From Acidobacteriota bacterium (GTDB taxonomy: Bacteria; Acidobacteriota; Terriglobia; Terriglobales; Acidobacteriaceae): 13,948 bases of DNA. How positions within the stretch are numbered: position 1 is the stretch's first letter; the number at the start of each line of letters is the position of its first letter. Below, piece by piece: positions 7,281 through 13,948 of this stretch. The notes under the pieces were generated by a model. The model worked only from the letters and a program-made list of their open reading frames with translations. It did not search any database and was not told where the DNA came from. The stretch lies in assembly GCA_021810735.1 (NCBI GenBank), contig JAJZIF010000047.1:1-13948 (forward strand), written 5' to 3'. Both the position numbers and the translations under genes were made by a program.

Positions 7281-7286
7281 ATTGTA
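7281..7286 (-). promoter_or_regulatory. Candidate -10 element (TACAAT) of lipoprotein 1
   Basis: On the minus strand CTTTTACAAT occurs 80 nt before the start codon, inside a non-coding gap of about 250 bp. The same ten bases occur 84 nt before paralogue 2. No good -35 hexamer stands 17 nt upstream, so the assignment rests on the shared motif and position. Confidence 0.4.
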
Positions 7287-7453
7287 AAAGCGCCAACCGA
7301 CTTTCTGCTAGCGCTCCGCCGCAAAAGACGGGGAAATGCAAAGATTGCTTTCTCGATGCAGATATCGGAACAGCGCAGTCCATTGATCTCCATTGAGAGA
7401 AGCGCCGGAGGGTGTCCTTGCAGAGGCCCTCCAGCGATACTCCATCCACAGGC

Positions 7454-8755
7454 TTAGTACACCCGCGACGTAACCGCGACGAAGGTTGGCTGACCAACCG
7501 TAGCAAACGTGGTGCCTTTAAACATGTTCGACAACTGGCCCGTGGTCTGGTCGATAATCTTTCCTGAAATGTTATTGGTGTTGTAATTGACGCTATATAA
7601 ATATTGGTCGGTGGGATCCTCGACCATCCAGATCGGCCCCGCTCCGCCGACCGGATAGAAACCGGTGGAAAGCGTCTGCAACTGCCCATTCGTCGGGTCG
7701 ATCGTATACGCGGTGATGATACTGTTCGGCTGGGTAATGACGCTGGGCCCAAAGTTCGCGACGTACAGGAAGGTGCCGTTGGAGTTGGCCAGGATTGCGT
7801 CCGGGAAGGCGCCGTTCTGAATATTGTTGGTTGGGCCGCCGACGAGGGTTTCCAACACTCCGCCCACTCCCTGCTGAAAGGGTAGAATCCGTCCGGGATT
7901 CGCGCCCAGAGCAGTATCCGCGATGTACACGTATTTCTGAGTGCCTGAGACGGCCATCGTACTCGCCGCGCCAGGCAGGACGCCGCCTAAGACGAGCGGC
8001 TGGTTCTGGGTAAGTGTCAGTTGTCCTGTCGAGTTGGCGATGGCATAGAGGAAAACATCCGGAGTGGCGCATGGCGAGCCAACAGGCGCATTGGCGCAGG
8101 CGGGTGGAATATTGCCGGCAGTTTTGCTGGAAGTCGGATTGTAGGCCTGATCCAGAGCATAGATGTACTGACCCAGCGTTACGATCTGGACTGGGTTGTA
8201 ATCCACTTCAAAATACGGCAACTGCGAGCCATTCGTATTGAAGGTATTTGCGTTGGTGATCAAGGTCAGCTTGCCGGTATCCGTGGCGAATTGAAAAACC
8301 GTAATGTCCCCTTTGCCCGATCCATCGGGGGCCAGCTGATCGAGAACATATAGATAGGTGCCGCTGGGAGCCAGGGCGATGGAAACCGGATTGATACCGG
8401 AACTCGAGTAATTCTCCTGAAAGTCGAGCACTCCGGCTCCGCCAATGGTATAGATGGAAACGCCTCCCGATCCCGGAGTCTGGCTGGCTCCCTTGTAGAC
8501 GACCGCCAGAAAACGTCCTCCCGGGATGACCACTTCCTGCACTGGATTGGCCCCGGCGGATGCGAACGGAGAGCCGGTGACCGGTGTCAGGTAGCCAAAA
8601 TCGTGGTCGATCTTATACGCGCCAATCTGGCTATATTGCACCCCTGTCACGTACATGTAACCGGAGGTGTAGACGCCGCAGCAAGTGATGCTCAGGCCTA
8701 ACGCCACTGAGCCAATCAACGCCAAAGCGACACGGCTATACTTCCAAAACTTCAT
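7454..8755 (-). CDS. Beta-propeller lipoprotein (lactonase/YVTN-like), paralogue 2
   Basis: The 433-residue protein has signal MKFWKYSRVALALIGSVALG and a lipobox region LSITCC, with Cys25 or Cys26 (Cys26 aligns with paralogue 1). Repeated blades include GYMYVTGVQYSQIGAYKID, GTYLYVLDQL, GQYIYALDQAY, QKYVYIADTALG, GTFLYVANFG and DQYLYSVNYNTNNISG. Overall it is a secreted, lipid-anchored propeller of unknown ligand. AAGGA lies 6 nt before the ATG. The 252-bp gap between the paralogues, the separate upstream motifs and the terminator after paralogue 1 suggest a gene duplication carrying its own promoter. A weak GGAGGG/CCCTCC stem (about 7408-7433) follows this gene without a T-tract. A lactonase function is possible but not supported by visible catalytic residues. 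Confidence 0.84.
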   Translation of the reverse strand: MKFWKYSRVALALIGSVALGLSITCCGVYTSGYMYVTGVQYSQIGAYKIDHDFGYLTPVTGSPFASAGANPVQEVVIPGGRFLAVVYKGASQTPGSGGVSIYTIGGAGVLDFQENYSSSGINPVSIALAPSGTYLYVLDQLAPDGSGKGDITVFQFATDTGKLTLITNANTFNTNGSQLPYFEVDYNPVQIVTLGQYIYALDQAYNPTSSKTAGNIPPACANAPVGSPCATPDVFLYAIANSTGQLTLTQNQPLVLGGVLPGAASTMAVSGTQKYVYIADTALGANPGRILPFQQGVGGVLETLVGGPTNNIQNGAFPDAILANSNGTFLYVANFGPSVITQPNSIITAYTIDPTNGQLQTLSTGFYPVGGAGPIWMVEDPTDQYLYSVNYNTNNISGKIIDQTTGQLSNMFKGTTFATVGQPTFVAVTSRVY

Positions 8756-9105
8756 GTGTATCCTTCAACCTCTTGGTCTTGGGTGCGACGCAGAGGACTG
8801 CCAACGCAGAATTTAATGTCTGGATTACTTCCACATCAATTGTAAAAGGCCCAGCGTATTTGTGCCAGCCGAGGCAATCTTTAAGGAATCGAGGCGAAGA
8901 GTGCCTGTGAAGGCAGGCCAGCGACTGACGGATGCATCTCCGGCCCTTGGCCGAGAATCCATCGGCAGTCTATTTACCAGACGCGGCATGCGACGGCGGC
9001 CGTATAACGGACTCGTCGATTGCGTCGGAAACTGCAACAGGCCTGCATTCGAATTGCGTTCAAGTGCTCGAATCGAGAGAGGAAGCCGGTCCGCGAGGCA
9101 GTCCT
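8756..9105. other. Non-coding gap between MCE gene and lipoprotein 2
   Basis: This 350-bp stretch contains no ORF with a ribosome site or recognisable product. The only signal I see is the TACAAT motif at 8839-8844 and the SD just before 8755. After the MCE stop (9106-9108) there is a loose GAGGA/TCCTC pairing but no T-tract, so read-through from the MCE gene is possible. Confidence 0.5.
8839..8844 (-). promoter_or_regulatory. Candidate -10 element (TACAAT) of lipoprotein 2
   Basis: CTTTTACAAT lies 84 nt upstream of the ATG at 8755 and repeats the motif found before paralogue 1. The sequences downstream of the motif have diverged, which makes the conserved block stand out. A -35 box is not evident. 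Confidence 0.4.
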
Positions 9106-10182
9106 CTAAAAAATGTGCAAGCGGATGACAAAGTATTTTTTCGGATTGGCGCGAATGGCCTGCAAGAGCCTCCGCATCTCCACCACCGCCTGATCGCTGT
9201 TGTTGTACAAGGAAGGATCGTGCAGCAACTTGCCCATGGTTCCCTGGCCTGCATCGGCGCGCTGCAAGATCGAATGCAGATCGGACACCGTCAGGCTGAC
9301 TTTGTTTCGGAACGCCTCATCCTTCGCCAGCATGCCCAGCGTTCCCTTGCCCGCATCGATCTGCGACATCAGATTGTTCGCTTTCGACGCGGTCTGGCTC
9401 ACGTTGTTATACAGGGCATCGTCTTTCACCAGGTGGCCCAAGGTACCCTTGCCGGCATCGATCCGGTCGGCGATATTCTGCAACCGGAGCACCGTATCGT
9501 TGAGGTGGTTGTACAGTGTGTCATCCATGACCAGTTTTCCCAGCGTGCCCTTGCCCTGGTTGACTTGCGTGACCAGATTCTGGGCCTGGGCGAGGGTCCC
9601 GACGGCGCGTTTATACAGCCCGGGATCATTGATCAACTCGCCCAGGGTTCCCTTGTCGGTAGCCAGCATATCGGCCATGTCATTCAATTTCCCCAGGATC
9701 ACATTGACCTGCTGAATGGTGCTCTGGCTGGACTTGATCACATCCGAGAGGCTGGGCGTCTCCGTCGTCGGCAGTTGATCGCCATTCATAAGTGGCGGAC
9801 CAGTGGCATGGGAGCTGTCAAGATCGACAAAGGTGTCTCCCAGCACGCCCGCCGTCTCCAGGGAAGCCATCGTGTCCCGGCGCAGCGCCGCCTGATAGTT
9901 CAGGCCAAGGCTCATGATGACTTCGACTGGAGTCAGCTTGCGCTGGGGAACAATGATGATCTTCTTGACCGACCCGATGGTGACGCCTTGCAGGTTCACG
10001 GGAGCACCCGGCTTGAGTCCGGAGGCATTCTGGAAGAAGGAATGCACGAGGATGCGGCGGTTGAAGATGCCGCCTGAACTCCCAGACATAAGGAAAATCA
10101 GCGCGGTGAGCGCAGCCAAGGCGACAATGACCAGGCCGCCCACCTTCAATTGCGACCAACGGACCTCGTGCTGATTTGGCAC
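9106..10182 (-). CDS. MCE/MlaD-family lipid-transport protein with 34-residue repeats
   Basis: The 358-residue protein has one N-terminal membrane anchor (KVGGLVIVALAALTALIFLM, about 13-32). An MCE domain follows at about 42-122 (VHSFFQNASGLKPGAPVNLQ, GVTIGSVKKI, LETAGVLGDTFVDL). MCE proteins bind lipids in the periplasm and work with a permease and ATPase (MlaE/MlaF type) in trafficking between inner and outer membranes. The C-terminal half holds five repeats of exactly 34 residues beginning at residues 176, 210, 244, 278 and 312 (GKGTLGxLVxDxxLYxx). The protein ends NPKKYFVIRLHIF, an ending I recall from long MCE proteins. The start is GTG with a strong AGGAG 6 nt upstream. No permease or ATPase gene is beside it, so its partners must be elsewhere. 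acpS lies upstream on the same strand after 206 bp in which I see no gene. Confidence 0.9.
   Translation of the reverse strand: MPNQHEVRWSQLKVGGLVIVALAALTALIFLMSGSSGGIFNRRILVHSFFQNASGLKPGAPVNLQGVTIGSVKKIIIVPQRKLTPVEVIMSLGLNYQAALRRDTMASLETAGVLGDTFVDLDSSHATGPPLMNGDQLPTTETPSLSDVIKSSQSTIQQVNVILGKLNDMADMLATDKGTLGELINDPGLYKRAVGTLAQAQNLVTQVNQGKGTLGKLVMDDTLYNHLNDTVLRLQNIADRIDAGKGTLGHLVKDDALYNNVSQTASKANNLMSQIDAGKGTLGMLAKDEAFRNKVSLTVSDLHSILQRADAGQGTMGKLLHDPSLYNNSDQAVVEMRRLLQAIRANPKKYFVIRLHIF
9148..9657 (-). repeat. Five 102-bp coding repeats inside the MCE gene
   Basis: The DNA encodes five consecutive 34-residue units, each opening with D/G-K/Q-GT-L/M-G and ending near IDA. Spacing is exact (102 bp), but codons differ between units. 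The array therefore looks old and selected at protein level rather than a recent tandem expansion. Units 2-4 are most alike; the fifth ends in RANPKKYF instead of opening another unit. Confidence 0.85.
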
Positions 10183-10186
10183 AGCT

Positions 10187-10192
10187 TCTCCT
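10187..10192 (-). promoter_or_regulatory. Ribosome binding site fixing the GTG start of the MCE gene
   Basis: AGGAGA on the minus strand stands about 6 nt before the GTG at 10182. It is the best SD in the window and decides the unusual start codon. Confidence 0.7.
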
Positions 10193-10388
10193 GGTTAGAG
10201 TCGGCCGATCGGGAGGACGGCGCCGCCCATCCCGAAACTGAATATGTCGAGCATAGCAGAGGTCTCCCGCATCCTGGACTCTGGTGCGTTCTACGAATTC
10301 AATCAGTGAATGACGATATAGATGCGCTTTTCAGAAACCGGTTGCGAACGATTCCATTTCAGACGCGAGTTGTGCCGTCCCTTCGCCA

Positions 10389-10772
10389 TCACGACTCATC
10401 TTCCAACAAAACCTGCGCCAAAGCGTGGGTGCGAGTATGCGTCAGCGAAATCACCGCGTTTCGGACTCCCAGCCTGTCGGCGACGACGGCGGCGCGGCCG
10501 TAAAATACCAGCGAAGGCCGTCCGCTCGGCGCCCGAACCACTTCAATGTCGCGCCAGCCAATGCCTGCCTGAATCCCCGTGCCGAACGCCTTGGCAGCCG
10601 CCTCTTTGGCGGCGAACCGGGCGGCGAAGCTTTCCGCGGCGTTGCGCTTCCGCCGGCAATAGGAGATTTCCCCCGGCAGATATATACGCTGGCAGAATCG
10701 ATCGCCATAGCGGGCGAGAACCTCGGCAATCCGCGCAATTTCCACCATGTCCACGCCGCTGCCAACGATCAT
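10389..10772 (-). CDS. acpS: Holo-[acyl-carrier-protein] synthase
   Basis: This is a 127-residue cytoplasmic phosphopantetheinyl transferase that moves 4'-phosphopantetheine from CoA to the serine of apo-ACP, needed for fatty acid synthesis. The length is typical of AcpS. Motifs are MIVGSGVDMVEIARI with Asp8 (Mg/CoA site), FAARFAAKEAAAKAFGTG with Glu57 and Lys61, and the C-terminal SLTHTRTHALAQVLLE. The frame is open upstream to 10883 and overlaps recG by about 20 bp, but those residues are basic and unlike AcpS. The ATG at 10772 fits the family. It has no clear SD and begins 88 bp after the recG stop, on the same strand, so it may depend on recG transcription. Confidence 0.93.
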   Translation of the reverse strand: MIVGSGVDMVEIARIAEVLARYGDRFCQRIYLPGEISYCRRKRNAAESFAARFAAKEAAAKAFGTGIQAGIGWRDIEVVRAPSGRPSLVFYGRAAVVADRLGVRNAVISLTHTRTHALAQVLLEDES

Positions 10773-10860
10773 TTCAGCACGGTACCACACCGGCAACGCG
10801 ATTCGTCCAAATTGGGGCATGTTTGGAGAGCGGTTCCGTCGTCGATGGCGCAGGCGCGCC

Positions 10861-13242
10861 TCAACCCGCTTCCACCAACCCATAGTGTCGCTGCCAATGG
10901 GCCTTCAGATGGGCCCAGACAATCTCGACCGAGGCCCGCGACATTTCTTTCTCGCCGTTCTCGACGAAGCGGGCAGCTTCCAGCCGCGCCAGCTCCAGCA
11001 GTTTTCGATCTCGCAAGAGGTTCGCGACACGGAAATCCGGCAGCCCCGCCTGGCGGGTGCCAAAAAACTCGCCCGGCCCGCGCAATGCGAGATCCAATTC
11101 GGCCAGCTCGAAACCGTCCTGGGTGCGCACCATCGCATCCAGGCGTTCGTCCGCCTGCGGCGATACTTTTCCCGCTGTCATCAAAATGCAGTAGGAACGC
11201 GCCGCGCCACGACCCACGCGCCCGCGCAACTGGTGGAGCTGGGCCAGTCCAAAACGTTCCGCGTGCTCGATCACCATCACCGTGGCGTTGGGCACATCGA
11301 CGCCGACTTCAATCACCGTGGTGGCGACCAGCACATCCAGCTCGCCGCGTTGAAAGCGGCGCATGACGACTTCTTTTTCCTCCGCGCCCAGCCGCCCATG
11401 CAGCAGGCCGAGGCGCAGGCCCGCCAGATGGGTCGCGCGCAGTTCTTCGCACATCGCCACGGCGGATTTCAAGGCCGGCTTTTCGAACAGAGATTCCGTC
11501 TTCGACCGCGATTTTGTGCCGGTCTTTTTTTTCGCGACGGAATTTTTTTTCGGCGCCATCGCAGGCTTCTGATCCGATCCGGCATCGACTTCCGGATCGT
11601 GGGCAAAGTCCAGCTCCGGCTGATCGTCCTTGCTGCCCTCAATCACCGGATAGACGATGTACGCCTGATGACCGGCGGCGACCTGCTTGCGCAGAAATCC
11701 CCAGACCTCCTCGGCGCGCTCATCCACGACGCGGCGCGTCACAATGGGAGTGCGGCCCGGCGGCAGCTCGTTCAGTACGCTCACATCCAGGTCGCCGTAG
11801 AGCGTCAGCGCCAGGGTGCGCGGAATCGGCGTGGCCGTCATCACCAGCACATGCGGCTCCGCAGTGTTCGGCTTCTTCATCAGGCGAAATCGCTGCATCA
11901 CGCCGAAGCGGTGCTGCTCATCCACCACCACCAGGCCGAGATTGGCGAACTCGACTTTTTCTTCAATCAGCGCATGAGTTCCGATCACTAGGTCGGCTTC
12001 GCCGCGCACAATACGGCCGCGGTTGGCGCGCTTGCGGTCTTCATCGAGTGAGCCGGTCAGCAGAACGACATTGTACGGAGGCTGACGCTCGGAGCGTTCC
12101 AGCAACTGGCGCGCCGCCAGATAATGCTGCGTGGCGAGTATCTCCGTGGGAGCCATCAGCGCGGCCTGATAGCCGTTTTCGATGGCAATAAACGCGGCCT
12201 GGAGCGCGACGATCGTTTTGCCGGAGCCGACATCCCCTTGCAACAGGCGGCGCATCGGCGTTGGCTGCCGCAAATCCTGGACGATTTCCGACAGCACGCG
12301 TTTTTGTGCGGCCGTGGGATGGAAGGGCAACACCCGCTTCAACGCCTCGCGCACGCGCGGATCGGCGGTGAACGCCGGCCCGAGACGCTCCCTCATGCGC
12401 CGCCGCTTCAGCTCCAGGCCCAGCTCCAGAAAAAACAATTCCTCGAAGATGAGCCGTTGATGCGCGGGCGTGGCCGCCGCCTGCAATAGCCGCAGCCCTG
12501 TCCCTTCCGGAGGAAAATGTACATGCCGCAACGCTTGCGCCCGCGACGGCAACCGCATCCGCTCGCACAGTTCCACCGGCAGCGTTTCCGGCAGCACGCC
12601 GCCCAGGTCCTCCAGCAGCCGATAGATAACGCGGCGCAGCCAGCGCGAACTCAGCTGCGCGCCGCCCAGCGATTCATACACGGGGACAATGCGGCCCACT
12701 TCCAGCAGCGTCTCCTCGGGCTCGTTCGGTCCCGGCAGAATTTCAATCTGTGGCTGGATCATCTTGAACGCCCCCGCGCGGCTGCGCGACGGTTCCACCT
12801 TGCCGTAGAGAGCGAGCATCTGTCCCGGCTGAAATTTGTCCTTCAAATACGTTCCGTGAAACCACATGCATTTCATGGAGGACGGTCCCTGCCCCACCGT
12901 CATTTCAAAGATGGGCATGCGTTTCGTGCGCAGCAGAATTGTCCCACGCACCTCGGCGATGACGCTGGCCATTTCGCCGGGAACCAGTTCATTGAGCGAG
13001 CGCGGATTCAGCCGATCCTCATAGCGAAACGGCAAATGATAGAGCAGGTCCTCGACGACGCGGATGTTCTTCTCCTTAAGCTTTTCGGCCACGCGCGGGC
13101 CGACTCCTTTGACAAACTGAATGGGAGTGTCGAGGGCGATCACATTCTGGATGCTATCAGCCGTGGGGCCTTCATTACCGGACTCGAAAGTGGGTCGGTT
13201 TCCAATTCTCCCGGCACTCGTGAACGCAATCGCTTCCCACAA
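10861..13242 (-). CDS. recG: ATP-dependent DNA helicase RecG
   Basis: RecG remodels stalled replication forks and branch-migrates Holliday junctions. The wedge/OB region begins around FVKGVGPRVAEKL (43-55). Helicase motifs are GDVGSGKT (Walker A, 336-343), DEQHRFG (motif II, 441-447), TATPIPRT (469-476), ATTVIEVGVDVPNA (640-653) and QLRGRVGRG (motif VI, 671-679). At 793 residues it is about 100 longer than the roughly 693 of E. coli RecG. A charged insertion of about 50 residues (536-588, KKNSVAKKK) lies in the second RecA-like domain between VIEG and the CEEL helix. The rest of the excess is an N-terminal extension. The start is uncertain: the TTG at 13242 has no SD, and a GTG at 13143 would leave 760 residues beginning just before ALDTPIQFVKG. 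No ATG is available in this stretch. Confidence 0.95.
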   Translation of the reverse strand: MWEAIAFTSAGRIGNRPTFESGNEGPTADSIQNVIALDTPIQFVKGVGPRVAEKLKEKNIRVVEDLLYHLPFRYEDRLNPRSLNELVPGEMASVIAEVRGTILLRTKRMPIFEMTVGQGPSSMKCMWFHGTYLKDKFQPGQMLALYGKVEPSRSRAGAFKMIQPQIEILPGPNEPEETLLEVGRIVPVYESLGGAQLSSRWLRRVIYRLLEDLGGVLPETLPVELCERMRLPSRAQALRHVHFPPEGTGLRLLQAAATPAHQRLIFEELFFLELGLELKRRRMRERLGPAFTADPRVREALKRVLPFHPTAAQKRVLSEIVQDLRQPTPMRRLLQGDVGSGKTIVALQAAFIAIENGYQAALMAPTEILATQHYLAARQLLERSERQPPYNVVLLTGSLDEDRKRANRGRIVRGEADLVIGTHALIEEKVEFANLGLVVVDEQHRFGVMQRFRLMKKPNTAEPHVLVMTATPIPRTLALTLYGDLDVSVLNELPPGRTPIVTRRVVDERAEEVWGFLRKQVAAGHQAYIVYPVIEGSKDDQPELDFAHDPEVDAGSDQKPAMAPKKNSVAKKKTGTKSRSKTESLFEKPALKSAVAMCEELRATHLAGLRLGLLHGRLGAEEKEVVMRRFQRGELDVLVATTVIEVGVDVPNATVMVIEHAERFGLAQLHQLRGRVGRGAARSYCILMTAGKVSPQADERLDAMVRTQDGFELAELDLALRGPGEFFGTRQAGLPDFRVANLLRDRKLLELARLEAARFVENGEKEMSRASVEIVWAHLKAHWQRHYGLVEAG

Positions 13243-13548
13243 GCCGACATTTAGGTACTTATCCGTCTTAATCAGCGCGGTTCGGCATCAATCTGGGCGA
13301 CTCGCCTCCTAACGTCAGACGATTTGAGCGAATTCCGCCCTGGTGCGCCTGGACCAGCAACTCCAGAACCTCGACGGCCAGGTCAAAGCGCCTTTCGAGA
13401 AGAGCGATCATCTCCATGGGAGACCGCGCAGAGACTCGATCGAGATCAGGCCCTGATGTTGTACAAGTTGGCGGATGCGTGCTCTGCCAATCGCTGGCAC
13501 CGCAGCTCTGCAGCAGTTCTAAATGGCATAGGAAACCTGAGTAAGTAT

Positions 13549-13567
13549 CCTCCGGCAGAGCCGGAGG
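13549..13567. repeat. 8-bp perfect hairpin CCTCCGGC-aga-GCCGGAGG
   Basis: Exact inverted repeat with a 3-nt loop, followed by CTTTA. It resembles the hairpin at 13722-13738 (same CCGGC-ARA-GCCGG core). That makes a REP-like or IS-end-associated element as likely as a plain terminator. Confidence 0.7.
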
Positions 13568-13571
13568 CTTT

Positions 13572-13610
13572 ACGGTTGCTGGCCCCTCAAAGGGGCCTTT
13601 TCGCAACCGT
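13572..13610. repeat. Nested two-tier hairpin
   Basis: An outer stem ACGGTTGC (13572-13579) / GCAACCGT (13603-13610) encloses an inner stem GGCCCC (13581-13586) / GGGGCC (13592-13597) with a TCAAA loop and TTTT after it. The inner part alone would be a good plus-strand terminator. The outer 8-bp exact stem is extra structure that a terminator does not need. Confidence 0.7.
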
Positions 13611-13721
13611 TGAAAGCAAAGGCAACCGCAACAGCAAAAGCCATGTGATCCAAATGGCTCGGGCTATGCTCACAGTAATGCGGAAAGGCATACTCCCGGA
13701 ACTGTCAAACTTCTACTGCCA

Positions 13722-13751
13722 CCCCGGCAAAGCCGGGGGTTCTCCTTTTTG
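13722..13751 (+). terminator. GC hairpin with T-tract upstream of the transposase
   Basis: CCCCGGC (13722-13728), AAA loop, GCCGGGG (13732-13738), then GTTCTCCTTTTT. It has the form of a rho-independent terminator on the plus strand and ends about 50 bp before the transposase ATG. It would shield the element from incoming transcription, as is common in insertion sequences. Confidence 0.65.
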
Positions 13752-13799
13752 CAATAGCTATTTTCCGCCGCGCTGTTCTGTTCTGTGCTGTGTTGAGGT

Positions 13800-13948
13800 A
13801 TGGAGATATTGGAATCGCTCTTAGAGGGCTTGCGCTGCGTTTGTGCGGGGTTTTCCGATACCCGGCGCAGCTCGGATGTGGACTACTCGATGGCGGATAT
13901 AGGCCTTTCGGCGTTTTCCCTGTTCTTTATGCAGAGCGAGTCGTTCCT
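13800..13948 (+). CDS. Insertion-sequence transposase, N-terminal fragment (runs off the window)
   Basis: Forty-nine codons run from the ATG at 13800 to the right edge without a stop. An in-frame TGA two codons before the ATG, and GAGG about 2 nt before it, fix the start. The visible residues include LLEGLRCVCAGFSDTRR and then YSMADIGLSAFSLFFMQ and SESFL. The Y-S-x-A-D-x-x-L-S/A-A-F-x-x-F pattern after a D-x-R motif is the N-terminal signature of a DDE transposase group usually filed under ISNCY or left unclassified. The catalytic residues are outside the window, so family and integrity are unknown. Terminal inverted repeats could not be defined because the right end is missing. Confidence 0.65.
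   Translation, partial: MEILESLLEGLRCVCAGFSDTRRSSDVDYSMADIGLSAFSLFFMQSESF

Larger units (their letters stand above)
13243..13799. other. Intergenic region with three GC hairpins, no convincing gene
   Basis: About 550 bp between recG and the transposase. A minus-strand frame at 13268-13606 contains a helical-looking stretch (MEMIALLERRFDLAVEVLEL) but no ribosome site or recognisable family, and its 5' part runs through the 13549-13567 hairpin. It may be a fragment of a broken gene. From 13549 the region is dominated by inverted repeats, listed separately. Confidence 0.5.

Noticed and set aside
8853..8867. Sigma-54-like TGGCAC-N5-CGCT upstream of lipoprotein 2
   Set aside because: The GC of the -12 element is one base out of register, and nothing similar is found upstream of the paralogue.
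8932..10077. 381-codon plus-strand open frame
   Set aside because: Shadow of the repeated, GC-rich MCE gene; its apparent repeats are the reverse complement of the 34-residue units.
10747..11991. 414-codon plus-strand open frame
   Set aside because: Antisense to recG, with no ribosome site or recognisable motif.
13268..13606. 112-codon minus-strand frame with MEMIALLERRFDLAVEVLEL
   Set aside because: The helical stretch looks protein-like, but the frame has no SD, its 5' part is read through the hairpin at 13549-13567, and no family is recognised; kept only as a possible gene remnant.

Overview
The window reads as a chromosomal segment from an Acidobacteriota (Terriglobia-like) genome. This rests on GC-rich coding sequence, acidobacterial-looking lipoprotein beta-propellers and outer-membrane protein, a HAD-UbiA fusion next to an FAD oxidase, and dispersed repeats whose spurious translations give peptides such as PERSRR and LSEVEG. 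The taxon is an inference; no rRNA or tRNA is present to anchor it.

Left end (1-1675): two minus-strand genes, a HAD-UbiA prenyltransferase fusion and, 9 bp downstream, the first 24 codons of an FAD-linked oxidase running off the window. The pair resembles the decaprenyl-phosphoryl-ribose synthase plus oxidase part of the mycobacterial arabinose-donor pathway. Diverging from it is a plus-strand N-acetylglucosamine-6-phosphate deacetylase (nagA, 1918-3108). NagA faces a convergent BadF/BcrA-type N-acetylglucosamine kinase (3364-4305, minus), so two steps of amino-sugar or cell-wall recycling sit together, separated by an inverted pair of dispersed repeats.

Middle (4383-8755), all minus strand: an outer-membrane beta-barrel protein overlaps by 8 bp with a 5'-truncated multicopper oxidase, consistent with a damaged oxidase/outer-membrane operon. 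The oxidase is lost where a third copy of the dispersed repeat region begins. After a clear terminator come two tandem paralogous lipoproteins with beta-propeller (lactonase/YVTN-like) repeats. Each has an SD sequence and a shared TACAAT-containing motif 80-84 nt upstream.

Right part (9106-13242), still minus strand: an orphan MCE/MlaD protein with five exact 34-residue repeats, holo-ACP synthase (acpS) and RecG helicase with a lysine-rich insertion containing two A8 tracts. The last 550 bp before the right edge hold three strong GC hairpins and no convincing gene. The window ends in the first 49 codons of an insertion-sequence transposase (plus strand, from 13800).

I found no CRISPR array, defence system, tRNA or rRNA. 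The least ordinary items are the three-copy palindromic repeat family and its association with the truncated oxidase, the duplicated promoter/lipoprotein unit, the 34-residue MCE repeats, and the hairpin cluster beside the transposase.
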